NCBI GenBank assembly: GCA_035546855.1
Contig: DASZVY010000088.1
Span: forward strand, 8,043-72,042
DNA length: 64,000 bases
Source of the DNA: Nitrobacter sp035546855
Lineage (GTDB): Bacteria > Pseudomonadota > Alphaproteobacteria > Rhizobiales > Xanthobacteraceae
Direction of reading: 5' to 3'
The notes under the pieces: generated by a model
What the model was told of the DNA's origin: nothing
The model's input: the letters and a program-made list of their open reading frames with translations, nothing else
Databases searched by the model: none
Shown here: one piece after another, positions 56,688-64,000 of the stretch
How the letters are laid out: each line of letters opens with the position of its first letter
How positions within the stretch are numbered: the stretch's first letter is position 1
Made by a program: the position numbers and the translations under genes

Positions 56688-57599
56688 CTATGCCGCCTTT
56701 TGCGCCGCGTGCGGCCGGATGCCGAGCAGATGGGAGATCGCGAACACGAGATCGGCGCGATTCATCGTGTAGAAGTGGAAGGTGTCGATGCCGCGCTTGG
56801 CGAGCTTCTGCACCTGTCCGGCGGCCACCGTGGCCGCTACGAGCTTGCGCGTCTCGGGATCGTCGTCGAGCCCTTCGAATTTCTGCGCCAGCCAATCCGG
56901 CACGCTGGCGCCGGCGCGCTTGGCGAAGTTGCTCGCCTGCTTGAAGTTCTGCACCGGCAGGATGCCCGGCACGATCGGAATGTCGATGCCGCGATCACGA
57001 ACCCGATCGAGGTAACGCAGGTAGAGATCGTTATCAAAGAAGAACTGCGTAATGGCGCGGCTTGCTCCCGCATCCACCTTGGCCTTGAGCAGATCGATGT
57101 CGGTATCGAAGTTCGTGCTTTCCGGATGACGCTCGGGATAGGCCGAGACGGTCACGTCGATATCGGGATGGCGGCGCTTGATGGCGGCGACGAGGTCGAC
57201 AGACGAGGCGTATCCGTCCGGATGCGGCTCGTAGGCGACGCCGATGCCGCTGGTCGGATCGCCGCGCAGGGCGACGATGTGGCGGACGCCCACATCGTGA
57301 TAGCGCGCGATGACGTCGTCGATGTCGGCCTTGGGAGCATCGACACAGGTGAGATGCGCGGCCGGGGTCAGGTCGGTTTCGGCGAGAATGCGCGCGATGG
57401 TCGCGTGGGTGCGTTCGCGCGTCGATCCTCCGGCCCCGTAGGTGACGGAGACGAAATTGGGGGCAAGTGGGGCGAGACGGTTGATGACGTCCCACAGATT
57501 GCGGTCCATCTCCTCGGTCTTCGGCGGAAAGAACTCGAACGAGATCGCGGGCCGCTTCTGCGCGGATGGGCTGCGCGCCGGGTGGGGAATTTCAGTCAT
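56688..57599 (-). CDS. metF: Methylenetetrahydrofolate reductase
   Basis: A 303-residue flavoprotein that makes methyl-tetrahydrofolate, the methyl donor for MetH. AISFEFFPPKTEEMDRNLWD (near 17), FVSVTYGAGGSTRERTHAT, LRGDPTSGIGVAYEP and TQFFFDNDLYLRYLDRVRD are family hallmarks. ATG at 57599 is preferred; the frame is open upstream to 57728 but covers hairpins in the leader. It lies upstream of metH on the same strand, as expected for a methionine unit. Confidence 0.93.
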   Translation of the reverse strand: MTEIPHPARSPSAQKRPAISFEFFPPKTEEMDRNLWDVINRLAPLAPNFVSVTYGAGGSTRERTHATIARILAETDLTPAAHLTCVDAPKADIDDVIARYHDVGVRHIVALRGDPTSGIGVAYEPHPDGYASSVDLVAAIKRRHPDIDVTVSAYPERHPESTNFDTDIDLLKAKVDAGASRAITQFFFDNDLYLRYLDRVRDRGIDIPIVPGILPVQNFKQASNFAKRAGASVPDWLAQKFEGLDDDPETRKLVAATVAAGQVQKLAKRGIDTFHFYTMNRADLVFAISHLLGIRPHAAQKAA

Positions 57600-57618
57600 G
57601 CCGTTACAACTCCACTTC

Positions 57619-57640
57619 GCGGTGCGCCGCGACGCACCGC
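57619..57640 (-). promoter_or_regulatory. Hairpin in the metF leader
   Basis: GCGGTGCG, a six-base loop, CGCACCGC: a perfect 8-bp stem 20 bp before the metF ATG, close enough to the ribosome site to affect translation. It does not resemble the known SAM riboswitch cores. Confidence 0.5.
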
Positions 57641-57680
57641 ACAACCTCGGGCTCTGGTTCGTGCTCCTGACAGGTTCGGT

Positions 57681-57704
57681 CAAAAATAGCCCATAGGTAG
57701 GGCT
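57681..57704 (-). promoter_or_regulatory. Terminator-like hairpin in the metF leader
   Basis: On the minus strand AGCCC, a seven-base loop, GGGCT, then ATTTTTG. The stem is short but has a T-run, so it could be a weak attenuator if transcription starts upstream in the AT-rich island. Confidence 0.4.
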
Positions 57705-57963
57705 TTGACTTGTGGGAAATAGCCCCATTTTCTAGTTAGATTGAAAATCCTTCGCTGAAATTTATTGCAGTGGGCAATATTTGTAAACTTAAGCATTTGG
57801 AATTAAAAAATAAATATATAAAGATGCGATGGGGAATGTCGATCTAATGAGATTTGAGATATTTCTGCCCAACATGAGTATCGAGGCTCCTTGCCAGAAC
57901 TTGCAAGGCACTTCCGTCAGGAACCCCTTTGTCCGCTGCCGGATCGGGCACTAGCTTGCCCGG

Positions 57964-58980
57964 ATGCCTCCGCTGTCCGTCCTCGACCTGTCCGTCGTTA
58001 CCACCGGCACGCCCCCCGCCGCGGCGCTGCGCAACAGCATTGATCTGGCGCGACATGTCGATCGGCTCGGCTATGTCAGGTACTGGCTGGCCGAGCATCA
58101 CAATCTGGCTTCGGTGGCAAGTCCGGTGCCGGCCATCATGATCGGTCAGATCGCGGCGGCGACGCAGCATATCCGCGTGGGCTCCGGCGGCGTGATGCTG
58201 CCCAACCATGCGCCGCTGGTGGTCGCCGAGCAGTTCAAGATGCTGGAAGCGTTGTTTCCCGACCGGATCGATCTCGGTCTCGGCCGCGCGCCTGGCACCG
58301 ACGGCGCGACCGCCTATGCGCTGCGCAGCCGGCTCGATCGCCGCGAGGGCGACGATTTCCTGGAGCGGCTGCATGAGTTGACACTGTGGGAGACTCGCGA
58401 GTTTCCGCCGGGACATCCTTATAACCAGGTCGTGGCGATGCCCAGCGACACGCCGCTGCCGCCGATCTGGCTGCTCGGATCGAGCGATTACAGTGCCGAG
58501 CTGTCGGCGCAGGTCGGCATGGGTTTTGCGTTCGCTCACCACTTTGCCTCATATGATGCGGCCGATGCGATGACGAACTACCGCAGCCGCTTCACGCCGT
58601 CGCGCTGGCGCACCACGCCGCACGCGATTCTGGCGGTCGCGGCCATTGTCGCGGAGACCGATGCAGAGGCCGAGAAACTCGCCTCGTCGGCGGACTTGAA
58701 CCGCCTGCGCCGCGACCGCGGCGAATACGCGCCGCTGCCGAGTGTCGAGGAGGCGCTGGCCTATCCTTACACCGCGCGCGAACGCGCCGCCGTGGCGCGC
58801 AACCGGTCGCGCCTGTTTGTCGGATCGGCGGCAACGGTGATGCAGAAGCTTTCGTCTTTGATCGAGGGGTGCAAGCCTGACGAGGTAATGGTCGTCACCG
58901 CGGTCTATGACCACGCCGCGCGCAAAAAGTCCTACGACCTGCTGGCGGAGGCGTTTCAGCTTGGCAAGGTCGAAGCGTGA
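57964..58980 (+). CDS. LLM class flavin-dependent oxidoreductase
   Basis: A 338-residue luciferase-like monooxygenase of the MsnO8 branch. Family blocks are YVRYWLAEHHNLASVASPVP (near 37), IRVGSGGVMLPNHAPLVVAE, DLGLGRAPGTDG and PPIWLLGSSDYSAELSAQVG. It probably uses reduced FMN from a separate reductase. Substrate unknown. ATG at 57964; divergent from metF across the AT-rich gap. Confidence 0.87.
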   Translation: MPPLSVLDLSVVTTGTPPAAALRNSIDLARHVDRLGYVRYWLAEHHNLASVASPVPAIMIGQIAAATQHIRVGSGGVMLPNHAPLVVAEQFKMLEALFPDRIDLGLGRAPGTDGATAYALRSRLDRREGDDFLERLHELTLWETREFPPGHPYNQVVAMPSDTPLPPIWLLGSSDYSAELSAQVGMGFAFAHHFASYDAADAMTNYRSRFTPSRWRTTPHAILAVAAIVAETDAEAEKLASSADLNRLRRDRGEYAPLPSVEEALAYPYTARERAAVARNRSRLFVGSAATVMQKLSSLIEGCKPDEVMVVTAVYDHAARKKSYDLLAEAFQLGKVEA

Positions 58981-59054
58981 CCTGAAAGCCTGACCGGAAA
59001 TGCATTCAAGATTTCCGGGGGGCGATCCAATTGCTTGAGGATGAATCCATTTCC

Positions 59055-59140
59055 GTCATGGCCGGCTTGTCCCGGCCATCTACGGCTTTCTTGCTGGTCG
59101 ATCATCAAGACGTGGATGGCCGGAATAAATGGGCCGGAAA
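59055..59140. repeat. Decayed GTCATGGCCGGC-type palindrome
   Basis: GTCATGGCCGGCTTGTCCCGG and AAGACGTGGATGGCCGGAAT mark a degenerate member of the family at 47938-48026. It lies in the 261-bp gap between the convergent LLM and pheA genes. Confidence 0.62.
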
Positions 59141-59241
59141 ACACCCGATTTTTCAGGATTCCGACTGCCATCCTTCGAGACGCCGCGCCACGCGGCTCCG
59201 CAGGACGAGGCTCCCCTTGAAGCGCGGACGGACCTACCCGT

Positions 59242-60102
59242 TCAGTCCGCCGCCTCCTTGAACGTCGCGCGGAATGGATGGGCGGGATAGACCCCGAGGA
59301 TGCGAAGCTCCTTCGAAAAGAACTTCAGTTCTTCCAGCGCGAACTTCAGGCCGCGGTCCTCCGGATGGCCGTCCACGTCGGCGTAGAACTGCGTCGCGAA
59401 GAAATTCCCGTCGACCATGTAGCTTTCGAGTTTGGTCATGTTGACGCCGTTGGTGGCGAAGCCGCCCATCGCCTTGTAGAGCGCCGCCGGCAGGTTGCGC
59501 ACGCGGAAGACGAAGCTGGTAACCAGCGGTCCGGAGCCCTGCCTGGCCCAGTTGGCCTCGCGCGCCAGCACCACGAAACGCGTCGTGTTGTGGGCTTCGT
59601 CCTCGACGTTTTCTGCCAGGATGTCGAGGTTGTAGATCTTTGCGGCCAGGCGCGAGGCAATCGACGCACAGCTCTTGTCGCCACGTTCGGCGACGAGGCG
59701 GGCGGAGCCGGCCGTGTCGCCGGAGACGATCGCCTTGATGCCGAGCTTGCGGATGATGCGCCGGCACTGGCCGAGCGCCTGGACGTGGCTTTCCACGGTC
59801 TTGATCCCGGCCAGCGTCGCGCCGGGAGGCGCCATCAACTGATGCCGGACCGGCAGGAAATATTCGCCGACGATGAAGAGACCCGATTGCGGCAGCAGAT
59901 GATGAATGTCGGCGACGCGGCCCGCCACCGAATTCTCGATCGGGATCATGCCGAGATCGGCTTCGCCGGACGAGATTGCGGACAGTGCGTCCTCGAAGGT
60001 CGCGCAGGGCAGCGGTTCGGCATCGGGATAGACGTCGGCGATGGCGATATGGGAGTTTGCGCCGGGCTCGCCCTGGAATGCGATTTTCAAGGTTTTGGTC
60101 AT
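59242..60102 (-). CDS. pheA: Prephenate dehydratase
   Basis: A 286-residue enzyme converting prephenate to phenylpyruvate. The catalytic region has IAFQGEPGANSHIAI, GMIPIENSVAGRVADIHHLL and NTTRFVVLARE (TRF at 174-176). The ACT domain (about 195-270) follows with TSFVFRVRNLPAALYKAM. Its Phe-binding motif reads LESYM rather than the ESRP of E. coli. No chorismate mutase domain is fused. It lies just downstream of kdsB, 23 bp away, on the same strand. Confidence 0.92.
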   Translation of the reverse strand: MTKTLKIAFQGEPGANSHIAIADVYPDAEPLPCATFEDALSAISSGEADLGMIPIENSVAGRVADIHHLLPQSGLFIVGEYFLPVRHQLMAPPGATLAGIKTVESHVQALGQCRRIIRKLGIKAIVSGDTAGSARLVAERGDKSCASIASRLAAKIYNLDILAENVEDEAHNTTRFVVLAREANWARQGSGPLVTSFVFRVRNLPAALYKAMGGFATNGVNMTKLESYMVDGNFFATQFYADVDGHPEDRGLKFALEELKFFSKELRILGVYPAHPFRATFKEAAD

Positions 60103-60125
60103 GGAGCTTCGTTCGTTGGTCGGGG

Positions 60126-60869
60126 TTAAGCCGAGGCGCTCAGGATGCGCCGCGCCGTTTCGAGATCGGTGGGGGTGTCGACGCCGCGGGGTACCGAATC
60201 CACGATCGTGATGTCGATTCGCATGCCGGCCTCGAGGGCGCGCAATTGTTCGAGCTTTTCCTGCCGCTCGAGCGGGGACGGGGGAAGCCGGACAAATTGT
60301 TCGAGCGCGCGCCGCCGGTAGGCATAAAGACCGATGTGATGGTAGCGCGGTCCGTCGCCGTGGGGCGCGGTCGCGCGGGTGAAATACAGCGCGCGCAAGC
60401 GGCCGGGTGCGAGTTGCGACCCGACAGCCTTCACCACGTTCGGATTGGTGCTTTCCTCGTCGGTATGGATTTCGGCGGCCAGCGTTGCGATATCGACCGC
60501 GGAATCGGCCAGTGGCGTCAGGACGGCACGGATGTTGTCCGGCTGGATGGTGGGAAAGTCGCCCTGGACGTTGATCACGGTTTCGATGCGCCCTTCAGGA
60601 TCGAGTTTGCCGAGCGCCTCGTGAATCCGGTCGGAGCCGGAGGGGTGATCCGGACGTGTCATGATGGCTTCGCCGCCATGGGCGGTGACGGCCGCCGCGA
60701 TTTCCGGGGTGTCGGTGGCGACGGCGACGCGGCCGATGCCTGCGGCTTCGGCCCGGCGAAGCACGTGGACGACCATCGGCAGGCCGGCGATGTCCAGCAT
60801 CGGCTTGCCCGGCAGCCGGGTCGCGGCCATGCGCGCTGGAATCAGCACCAGAGTGCGGAAATCGGTCAT
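60126..60869 (-). CDS. kdsB: 3-deoxy-manno-octulosonate cytidylyltransferase
   Basis: A 247-residue enzyme activating KDO with CTP for lipid A-core synthesis. TLVLIPARMAATRLPGKPML starts the protein, then DHPSGSDRIHEALGKLDPEG, VINVQGDFPTIQPDNIRA and HIGLYAYRRRALEQFVRL. It forms a unit with pheA and is divergent from cycM. Confidence 0.93.
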   Translation of the reverse strand: MTDFRTLVLIPARMAATRLPGKPMLDIAGLPMVVHVLRRAEAAGIGRVAVATDTPEIAAAVTAHGGEAIMTRPDHPSGSDRIHEALGKLDPEGRIETVINVQGDFPTIQPDNIRAVLTPLADSAVDIATLAAEIHTDEESTNPNVVKAVGSQLAPGRLRALYFTRATAPHGDGPRYHHIGLYAYRRRALEQFVRLPPSPLERQEKLEQLRALEAGMRIDITIVDSVPRGVDTPTDLETARRILSASA

Positions 60870-61076
60870 CGGCTGGGCGGCTCGCGGTCCGGCAAAATGC
60901 CCGGGAATTGGCTGGGCTTTTCAAAGGTTGGCGCGTTTATACGGGTTGCCAGAGCGCGGGCAAACCGTTATCTCATCGCCGCTGCCTCCGTTGTTCCCGA
61001 CACGTGATTCCGGCGGCGTTCCGTGGCCGTTTCAGCCGGCCTTCAGTCGACCTTCCGGCCTGGAGCCTGATCCAAA

Positions 61077-61625
61077 ATGGACTCCTTTGAACTCAATAAG
61101 ATTCTCGGCGCAATTCTGGGTACTTGCCTTGTTGTTTTGGTGACAAATTTCACCGCCCAGGCGGTGTTTGCGCCGGTGAAGCCGGCCAAGCCGGGTTTCG
61201 ACGTTGCGGTCAAGGAGGCTCCCGCCGCTGGCAAGGAAGCCAAGGCGGCTCCGGAAGTGCCGATCGAGAAGCTGCTGCAGACGGCTTCGGCCGAAAAGGG
61301 AGCCACCGCGGTCAAGAAGTGCCAAGCCTGCCATACCTTCGAGAAGGGCGGCCCGAATCGCGTGGGTCCCAACCTCTATGGCATCGTGGGCGAGCCGCGC
61401 GGCCAGGGCCGCAACGGGTTCAATTTCTCCGCGGCCATGAAGGCGAAGGGCGGCACCTGGACCTTCGACGAACTCAACAAATTCCTGACCAACCCGCGAG
61501 GCTACATTCCGGGAACGGCGATGGGCTTTGCCGGCTTGCCGAAGGACAGCGAGCGCGCCGACGTCATCGCCTATCTGAACAAGAATTCCGACAAGCCGGA
61601 GCCAATGCCGACTGCTTCGAAGTAG
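61077..61625 (+). CDS. cycM: Membrane-anchored cytochrome c (CycM)
   Basis: A 182-residue class I cytochrome c held by an uncleaved N-terminal helix (about residues 9-31), as in Bradyrhizobium CycM, which shuttles electrons to the aa3-type oxidase. An Ala/Lys/Pro-rich linker (about 32-65) separates helix and haem domain. The haem site is C82-Q-A-C85-H86, with Met149 in PGTAMGF as the sixth ligand. A terminator lies 29 bp downstream. Confidence 0.93.
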   Translation: MDSFELNKILGAILGTCLVVLVTNFTAQAVFAPVKPAKPGFDVAVKEAPAAGKEAKAAPEVPIEKLLQTASAEKGATAVKKCQACHTFEKGGPNRVGPNLYGIVGEPRGQGRNGFNFSAAMKAKGGTWTFDELNKFLTNPRGYIPGTAMGFAGLPKDSERADVIAYLNKNSDKPEPMPTASK

Positions 61626-61653
61626 CGCGGCTCCGTCTTTGGGATGAGATCAG

Positions 61654-61682
61654 CGGCCAGGATGATGATCCTGGCCGTTTTC
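61654..61682 (+). terminator. Rho-independent terminator after cycM
   Basis: CGGCCAGGA, a six-base loop, TCCTGGCCG, then TTTTCG: a perfect 9-bp stem with a short T-run. Confidence 0.83.
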
Positions 61683-61830
61683 GTTTGAGCGGTCCTCGGG
61701 ATATCGGACGTTTCGCCGCACAACTGCGTGGGGTGGGTAGTATCCTCGCGAAAAAGCGACATAATCTGCCGAAACATTGCCACGTTGTGTGGCGTTGGTT
61801 CGATGCTCCACAGCTTGCAGGAATCCCGTA

Positions 61831-63726
61831 TTGGCCATTACCCGACGACGCCTTCTCCGCAGCGGAGCCGTGATTGCAGCGGCTCCCGCAGCCAAATTCC
61901 TGACGGGGGCTTCCGCCCTGGGGGTCGCGCAAGCCGAAGCCGCTCAAGGTGATCTGGTCTGGCGCCATGCGCTCTCGCTGTTCGGCGACATCAAGTATCC
62001 GGCCGATTTCAAGCGCTTCGACTACGTCAATCCGGATGCGCCCAAGGGCGGCGTCGCGCGGCAGATTTCGCTTGGCACGTTCGATAATTTCAACATCGTG
62101 GTCGCCGGCGTCAAAGGCGCGCTCGCACCGGCGATTGGTCTGATCTACGAGACGTTGATGACCAGGTCGCTCGACGAGGTGACGACCGAATACGGGCTGC
62201 TTGCCGAGTCGGCGGCGCATCCCGACGATCACTCCTGGGTGGTCTATCGTCTCCGCAAGGAAGCCCGTTGGCACGACGGCCAGCCGGTCACGCCGGACGA
62301 CGTGATCTACTCGCTCGAGACGCTCAAGAAGTTCAGCCCGATGTACGGGTCGTACTATCGCCACGTGACCAAGGCCGAAAAAGTCGGCGAGCGCGATGTC
62401 AGGTTCACGTTCGACTCGGCCGGCAACCGCGAACTTCCGACCATCGTCGGCGAACTCATGGTACTGCCGAAGCATTGGTGGGAAGGTGCCGACAGCAGCG
62501 GAAAAAAGCGCGATGTGTCCGCAACCACGCTGGAAAAGCCGCTCGGGTCGGGCCCGTATCGCATCAAGGATTTCGTGGCGGGGCGCTCGGTTGCAGTCGA
62601 GCGCGTCAAGGACTACTGGGGCGCGCAACTTCCGGTCCGCGTCGGCCAGAACAACTTCGACGAGATGCGGTTCGAATTCTTTCGCGACAACACGGTGGCG
62701 CTGGAGGCCTTCAAGGCCGATCAGGCCGACTGGATTGCCGAGAACTCGGCCAAGCAATGGGCGACCGCATACGATTTTCCGGCCGTCGCCGAGAAGCGTG
62801 TCGTCAAGGAGGAGTTTCCGATCCGCGACGTCGGCCGGATGCAGGGGTTCGCATTCAATCTGCGCCGCCCGCAATTCACCGATGCGCGACTGCGGCGCGC
62901 TTTCAACTATGCGTTCGATTTCGAGGAGATGAACAAGCAACTGTTCTATGGGCAGTACAAGCGCATCAACAGTTACTTCGATGGCACCGAACTCGCCTGC
63001 AGCGGCTTGCCGGAAGGCAAGGAGCTCGCCATCCTTGAAACCGTTCGCGACAAGGTGCCGCCGGATCTTTTCACCAAGCCCTACACCAACCCGGTCGGCG
63101 GCAATGCCGAGGCGGTGCGCAGCAACTTGCGCGAGGCCATGCGGCTCCTGAAAGAGGCCGGATTCGAGATTCGCGAACGGAAGCTGACTGATCCTGCCGG
63201 CAAGCCCGTCACCGTCGAGATTCTGGTTCAGGACCCCGCGTCGGAGCGGATTGCGCTGTTCTACAAGCCGTCGCTCGAGCGGATCGGCGTTGTTGTGTCG
63301 GTGCGCAACGTCGACGACGTTCAGTATCAGAACCGGGTCCGCAATTTCGATTTCGACATGATTATCGATGTCTGGGGCGAGTCGCTGTCGCCCGGCAACG
63401 AACAGCGCGAGTTCTGGGGATCGCAGACCGCCGATCAACCCGGTTCGCGCAACACCATCGGCATCAAGAATCCGGCAATCGACACCCTGATCCAGAAGGT
63501 GATCTTCGCGGACAGCCGTGAGACGCTGATGGCGGCGACCAGGGCGCTCGACCGCGTGCTGCTGTGGAATTTCTACGTTGTGCCGCAATTCACTTATCCC
63601 TATTCGCGCTATGCCCGCTGGGATCGTTTCAGCCACGCGCAACTGCCGCAATATGGACGTTCCGGCCTGCCGGCGCTGTGGTGGTACGACGACGCCAAGG
63701 CGGCCAGGATCGGAAAACGCTCTTGA
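61831..63726 (+). CDS. Tat-exported oligopeptide-type solute-binding protein (family 5)
   Basis: A 631-residue periplasmic binding protein resembling YejA. A twin-arginine signal ITRRRLLRSGAVIAAAPAAK starts it, and the mature domain has LFGDIKYPADFKRFDYVNPD. ALGxxRLxxAFNYAFDFEEM-like and GNEQREFWGSQTADQPGSRN blocks follow. I chose the TTG at 61831, which directly precedes the twin-arginine segment and has AGGA upstream; upstream TTG/GTG codons give a signal with an implausible Cys-rich extension. A paralogue follows 14 bp later. Confidence 0.83.
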   Translation: MAITRRRLLRSGAVIAAAPAAKFLTGASALGVAQAEAAQGDLVWRHALSLFGDIKYPADFKRFDYVNPDAPKGGVARQISLGTFDNFNIVVAGVKGALAPAIGLIYETLMTRSLDEVTTEYGLLAESAAHPDDHSWVVYRLRKEARWHDGQPVTPDDVIYSLETLKKFSPMYGSYYRHVTKAEKVGERDVRFTFDSAGNRELPTIVGELMVLPKHWWEGADSSGKKRDVSATTLEKPLGSGPYRIKDFVAGRSVAVERVKDYWGAQLPVRVGQNNFDEMRFEFFRDNTVALEAFKADQADWIAENSAKQWATAYDFPAVAEKRVVKEEFPIRDVGRMQGFAFNLRRPQFTDARLRRAFNYAFDFEEMNKQLFYGQYKRINSYFDGTELACSGLPEGKELAILETVRDKVPPDLFTKPYTNPVGGNAEAVRSNLREAMRLLKEAGFEIRERKLTDPAGKPVTVEILVQDPASERIALFYKPSLERIGVVVSVRNVDDVQYQNRVRNFDFDMIIDVWGESLSPGNEQREFWGSQTADQPGSRNTIGIKNPAIDTLIQKVIFADSRETLMAATRALDRVLLWNFYVVPQFTYPYSRYARWDRFSHAQLPQYGRSGLPALWWYDDAKAARIGKRS

Positions 63727-63740
63727 GGTGTGGCGCGGGC

Positions 63741-64000
63741 ATGACAAGGTTCACGCGCCGACAGGCTATCGGAATGGGGCTCGGCGCGGCCGCGGCGGCC
63801 CGGCTGCGAACGGCGGCGGCGGACACGGCGCAGGCATCCCACGGCATGTCGGCCTTCGGCGACCTCAAGTATCCGGCCGACTTCCATCATTTCGACTACG
63901 TCAACATTGACGCGCCGAAGGGCGGCGTGTTCTCCACCATCCCCTCGGTCAAGGCCTATAATCAGAGCTACCAGACCTTCAATTCGCTCAACGCCTTTAT
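63741..64000 (+). CDS. Second Tat-type family 5 solute-binding protein, 3' end missing
   Basis: An open frame from ATG 63741 to the window edge (86 complete codons). MTRFTRRQAIGMGLGAAAAA is a twin-arginine signal and SAFGDLKYPADFHHFDYVNI matches the preceding gene. It is a tandem paralogue in the same operon and would be followed, as in yej systems, by permease and ATPase genes beyond the window. Confidence 0.85.
   Translation, partial: MTRFTRRQAIGMGLGAAAAARLRTAAADTAQASHGMSAFGDLKYPADFHHFDYVNIDAPKGGVFSTIPSVKAYNQSYQTFNSLNAF

Larger units (their letters stand above)
57600..57963. other. AT-rich non-coding gap between metF and the LLM gene
   Basis: A 364-bp gap with no gene. Its middle (about 57680-57860) is much richer in A and T than its surroundings and includes TTGGAATTAAAAAATAAATA. 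It also contains a perfect TATTGC-N5-GCAATA repeat at 57763-57779. It probably holds divergent promoters for metF and the LLM gene. Confidence 0.6.

Noticed and set aside
57600..57720. A SAM or cobalamin riboswitch in the metF leader
   Set aside because: None of the conserved core sequences could be found by eye on either strand; only simple hairpins are present. A covariance search could overturn this.

Overview
The window is GC-rich chromosomal DNA from an alphaproteobacterium, most likely a Bradyrhizobium / Rhodopseudomonas / Afipia-type member of the Nitrobacteraceae. This rests on the pim dicarboxylate operon, the membrane-anchored cytochrome c CycM, an HWE-type histidine kinase, a GrlR-family protein, many branched-chain-type ABC transporters and dense intergenic palindromic repeats. 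I see no rRNA, tRNA, CRISPR array, transposase or prophage gene. The theme is catabolism of aromatic and dicarboxylic acids through CoA thioesters, followed by a block of core metabolism.

Layout. 1-7.3 kb: the 3' part of a benzoate-CoA ligase family gene, a GIY-YIG nuclease inside a cluster of palindromic repeats, a cyclase, a sensor kinase, a serine hydrolase, a GrlR-family protein and a CinA-domain amidase. 7.4-10.2 kb: two overlapping amidohydrolases and a small Rieske protein. 10.3-15.5 kb: a tricarballylate-type unit (lysR, MFS carrier, tcuA, tcuB). 15.6-16.6 kb: a DUF1127 protein and a frameshifted GNAT gene. 16.7-29.8 kb: a hydroxycinnamate (ferulate/p-coumarate) region with crotonase, feruloyl-CoA synthase, SDR, thioesterase, solute-binding protein, MFS carrier, a Rieske oxygenase divergent from a MarR gene, a livFGMH transporter with a fused LivM-LivG, and a second MarR gene. 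30-31.3 kb: glycerate kinase. 31.4-39.1 kb: three paralogous solute-binding proteins and livMHFG. 39.1-48.8 kb: an iclR gene divergent from a pimFABCD-like beta-oxidation operon plus an SDR. 49-52.4 kb: CusF-like protein, glycerol kinase, MFS carrier. 52.7-57.6 kb: metH and metF. 58-64 kb: flavin-dependent oxidoreductase, pheA, kdsB, cycM and two tandem Tat-type oligopeptide-binding proteins, the second cut by the window edge.

How the parts fit. The transporter next to the pim operon probably imports dicarboxylates or fatty acids. PimA activates them, PimC/PimD dehydrogenate, PimF hydrates and oxidises, and PimB thiolyses. In the hydroxycinnamate region the CoA synthase, crotonase, SDR and thioesterase could form a side-chain-shortening route. 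Operator-like dyads sit at three regulatory nodes. A GTTAT-N5-ATAAC site before the crotonase gene recurs, 13 of 15 identical, inside a large dyad in the livH/marR divergent region. A 27-bp dyad lies between the Rieske oxygenase and its divergent MarR gene. A close match to the E. coli IclR box lies in front of pimF.

At least four families of intergenic palindromes fill most long gaps, including every gap over 100 bp inside the pim operon. All function calls come from reading translated sequence by eye; no database search was run.
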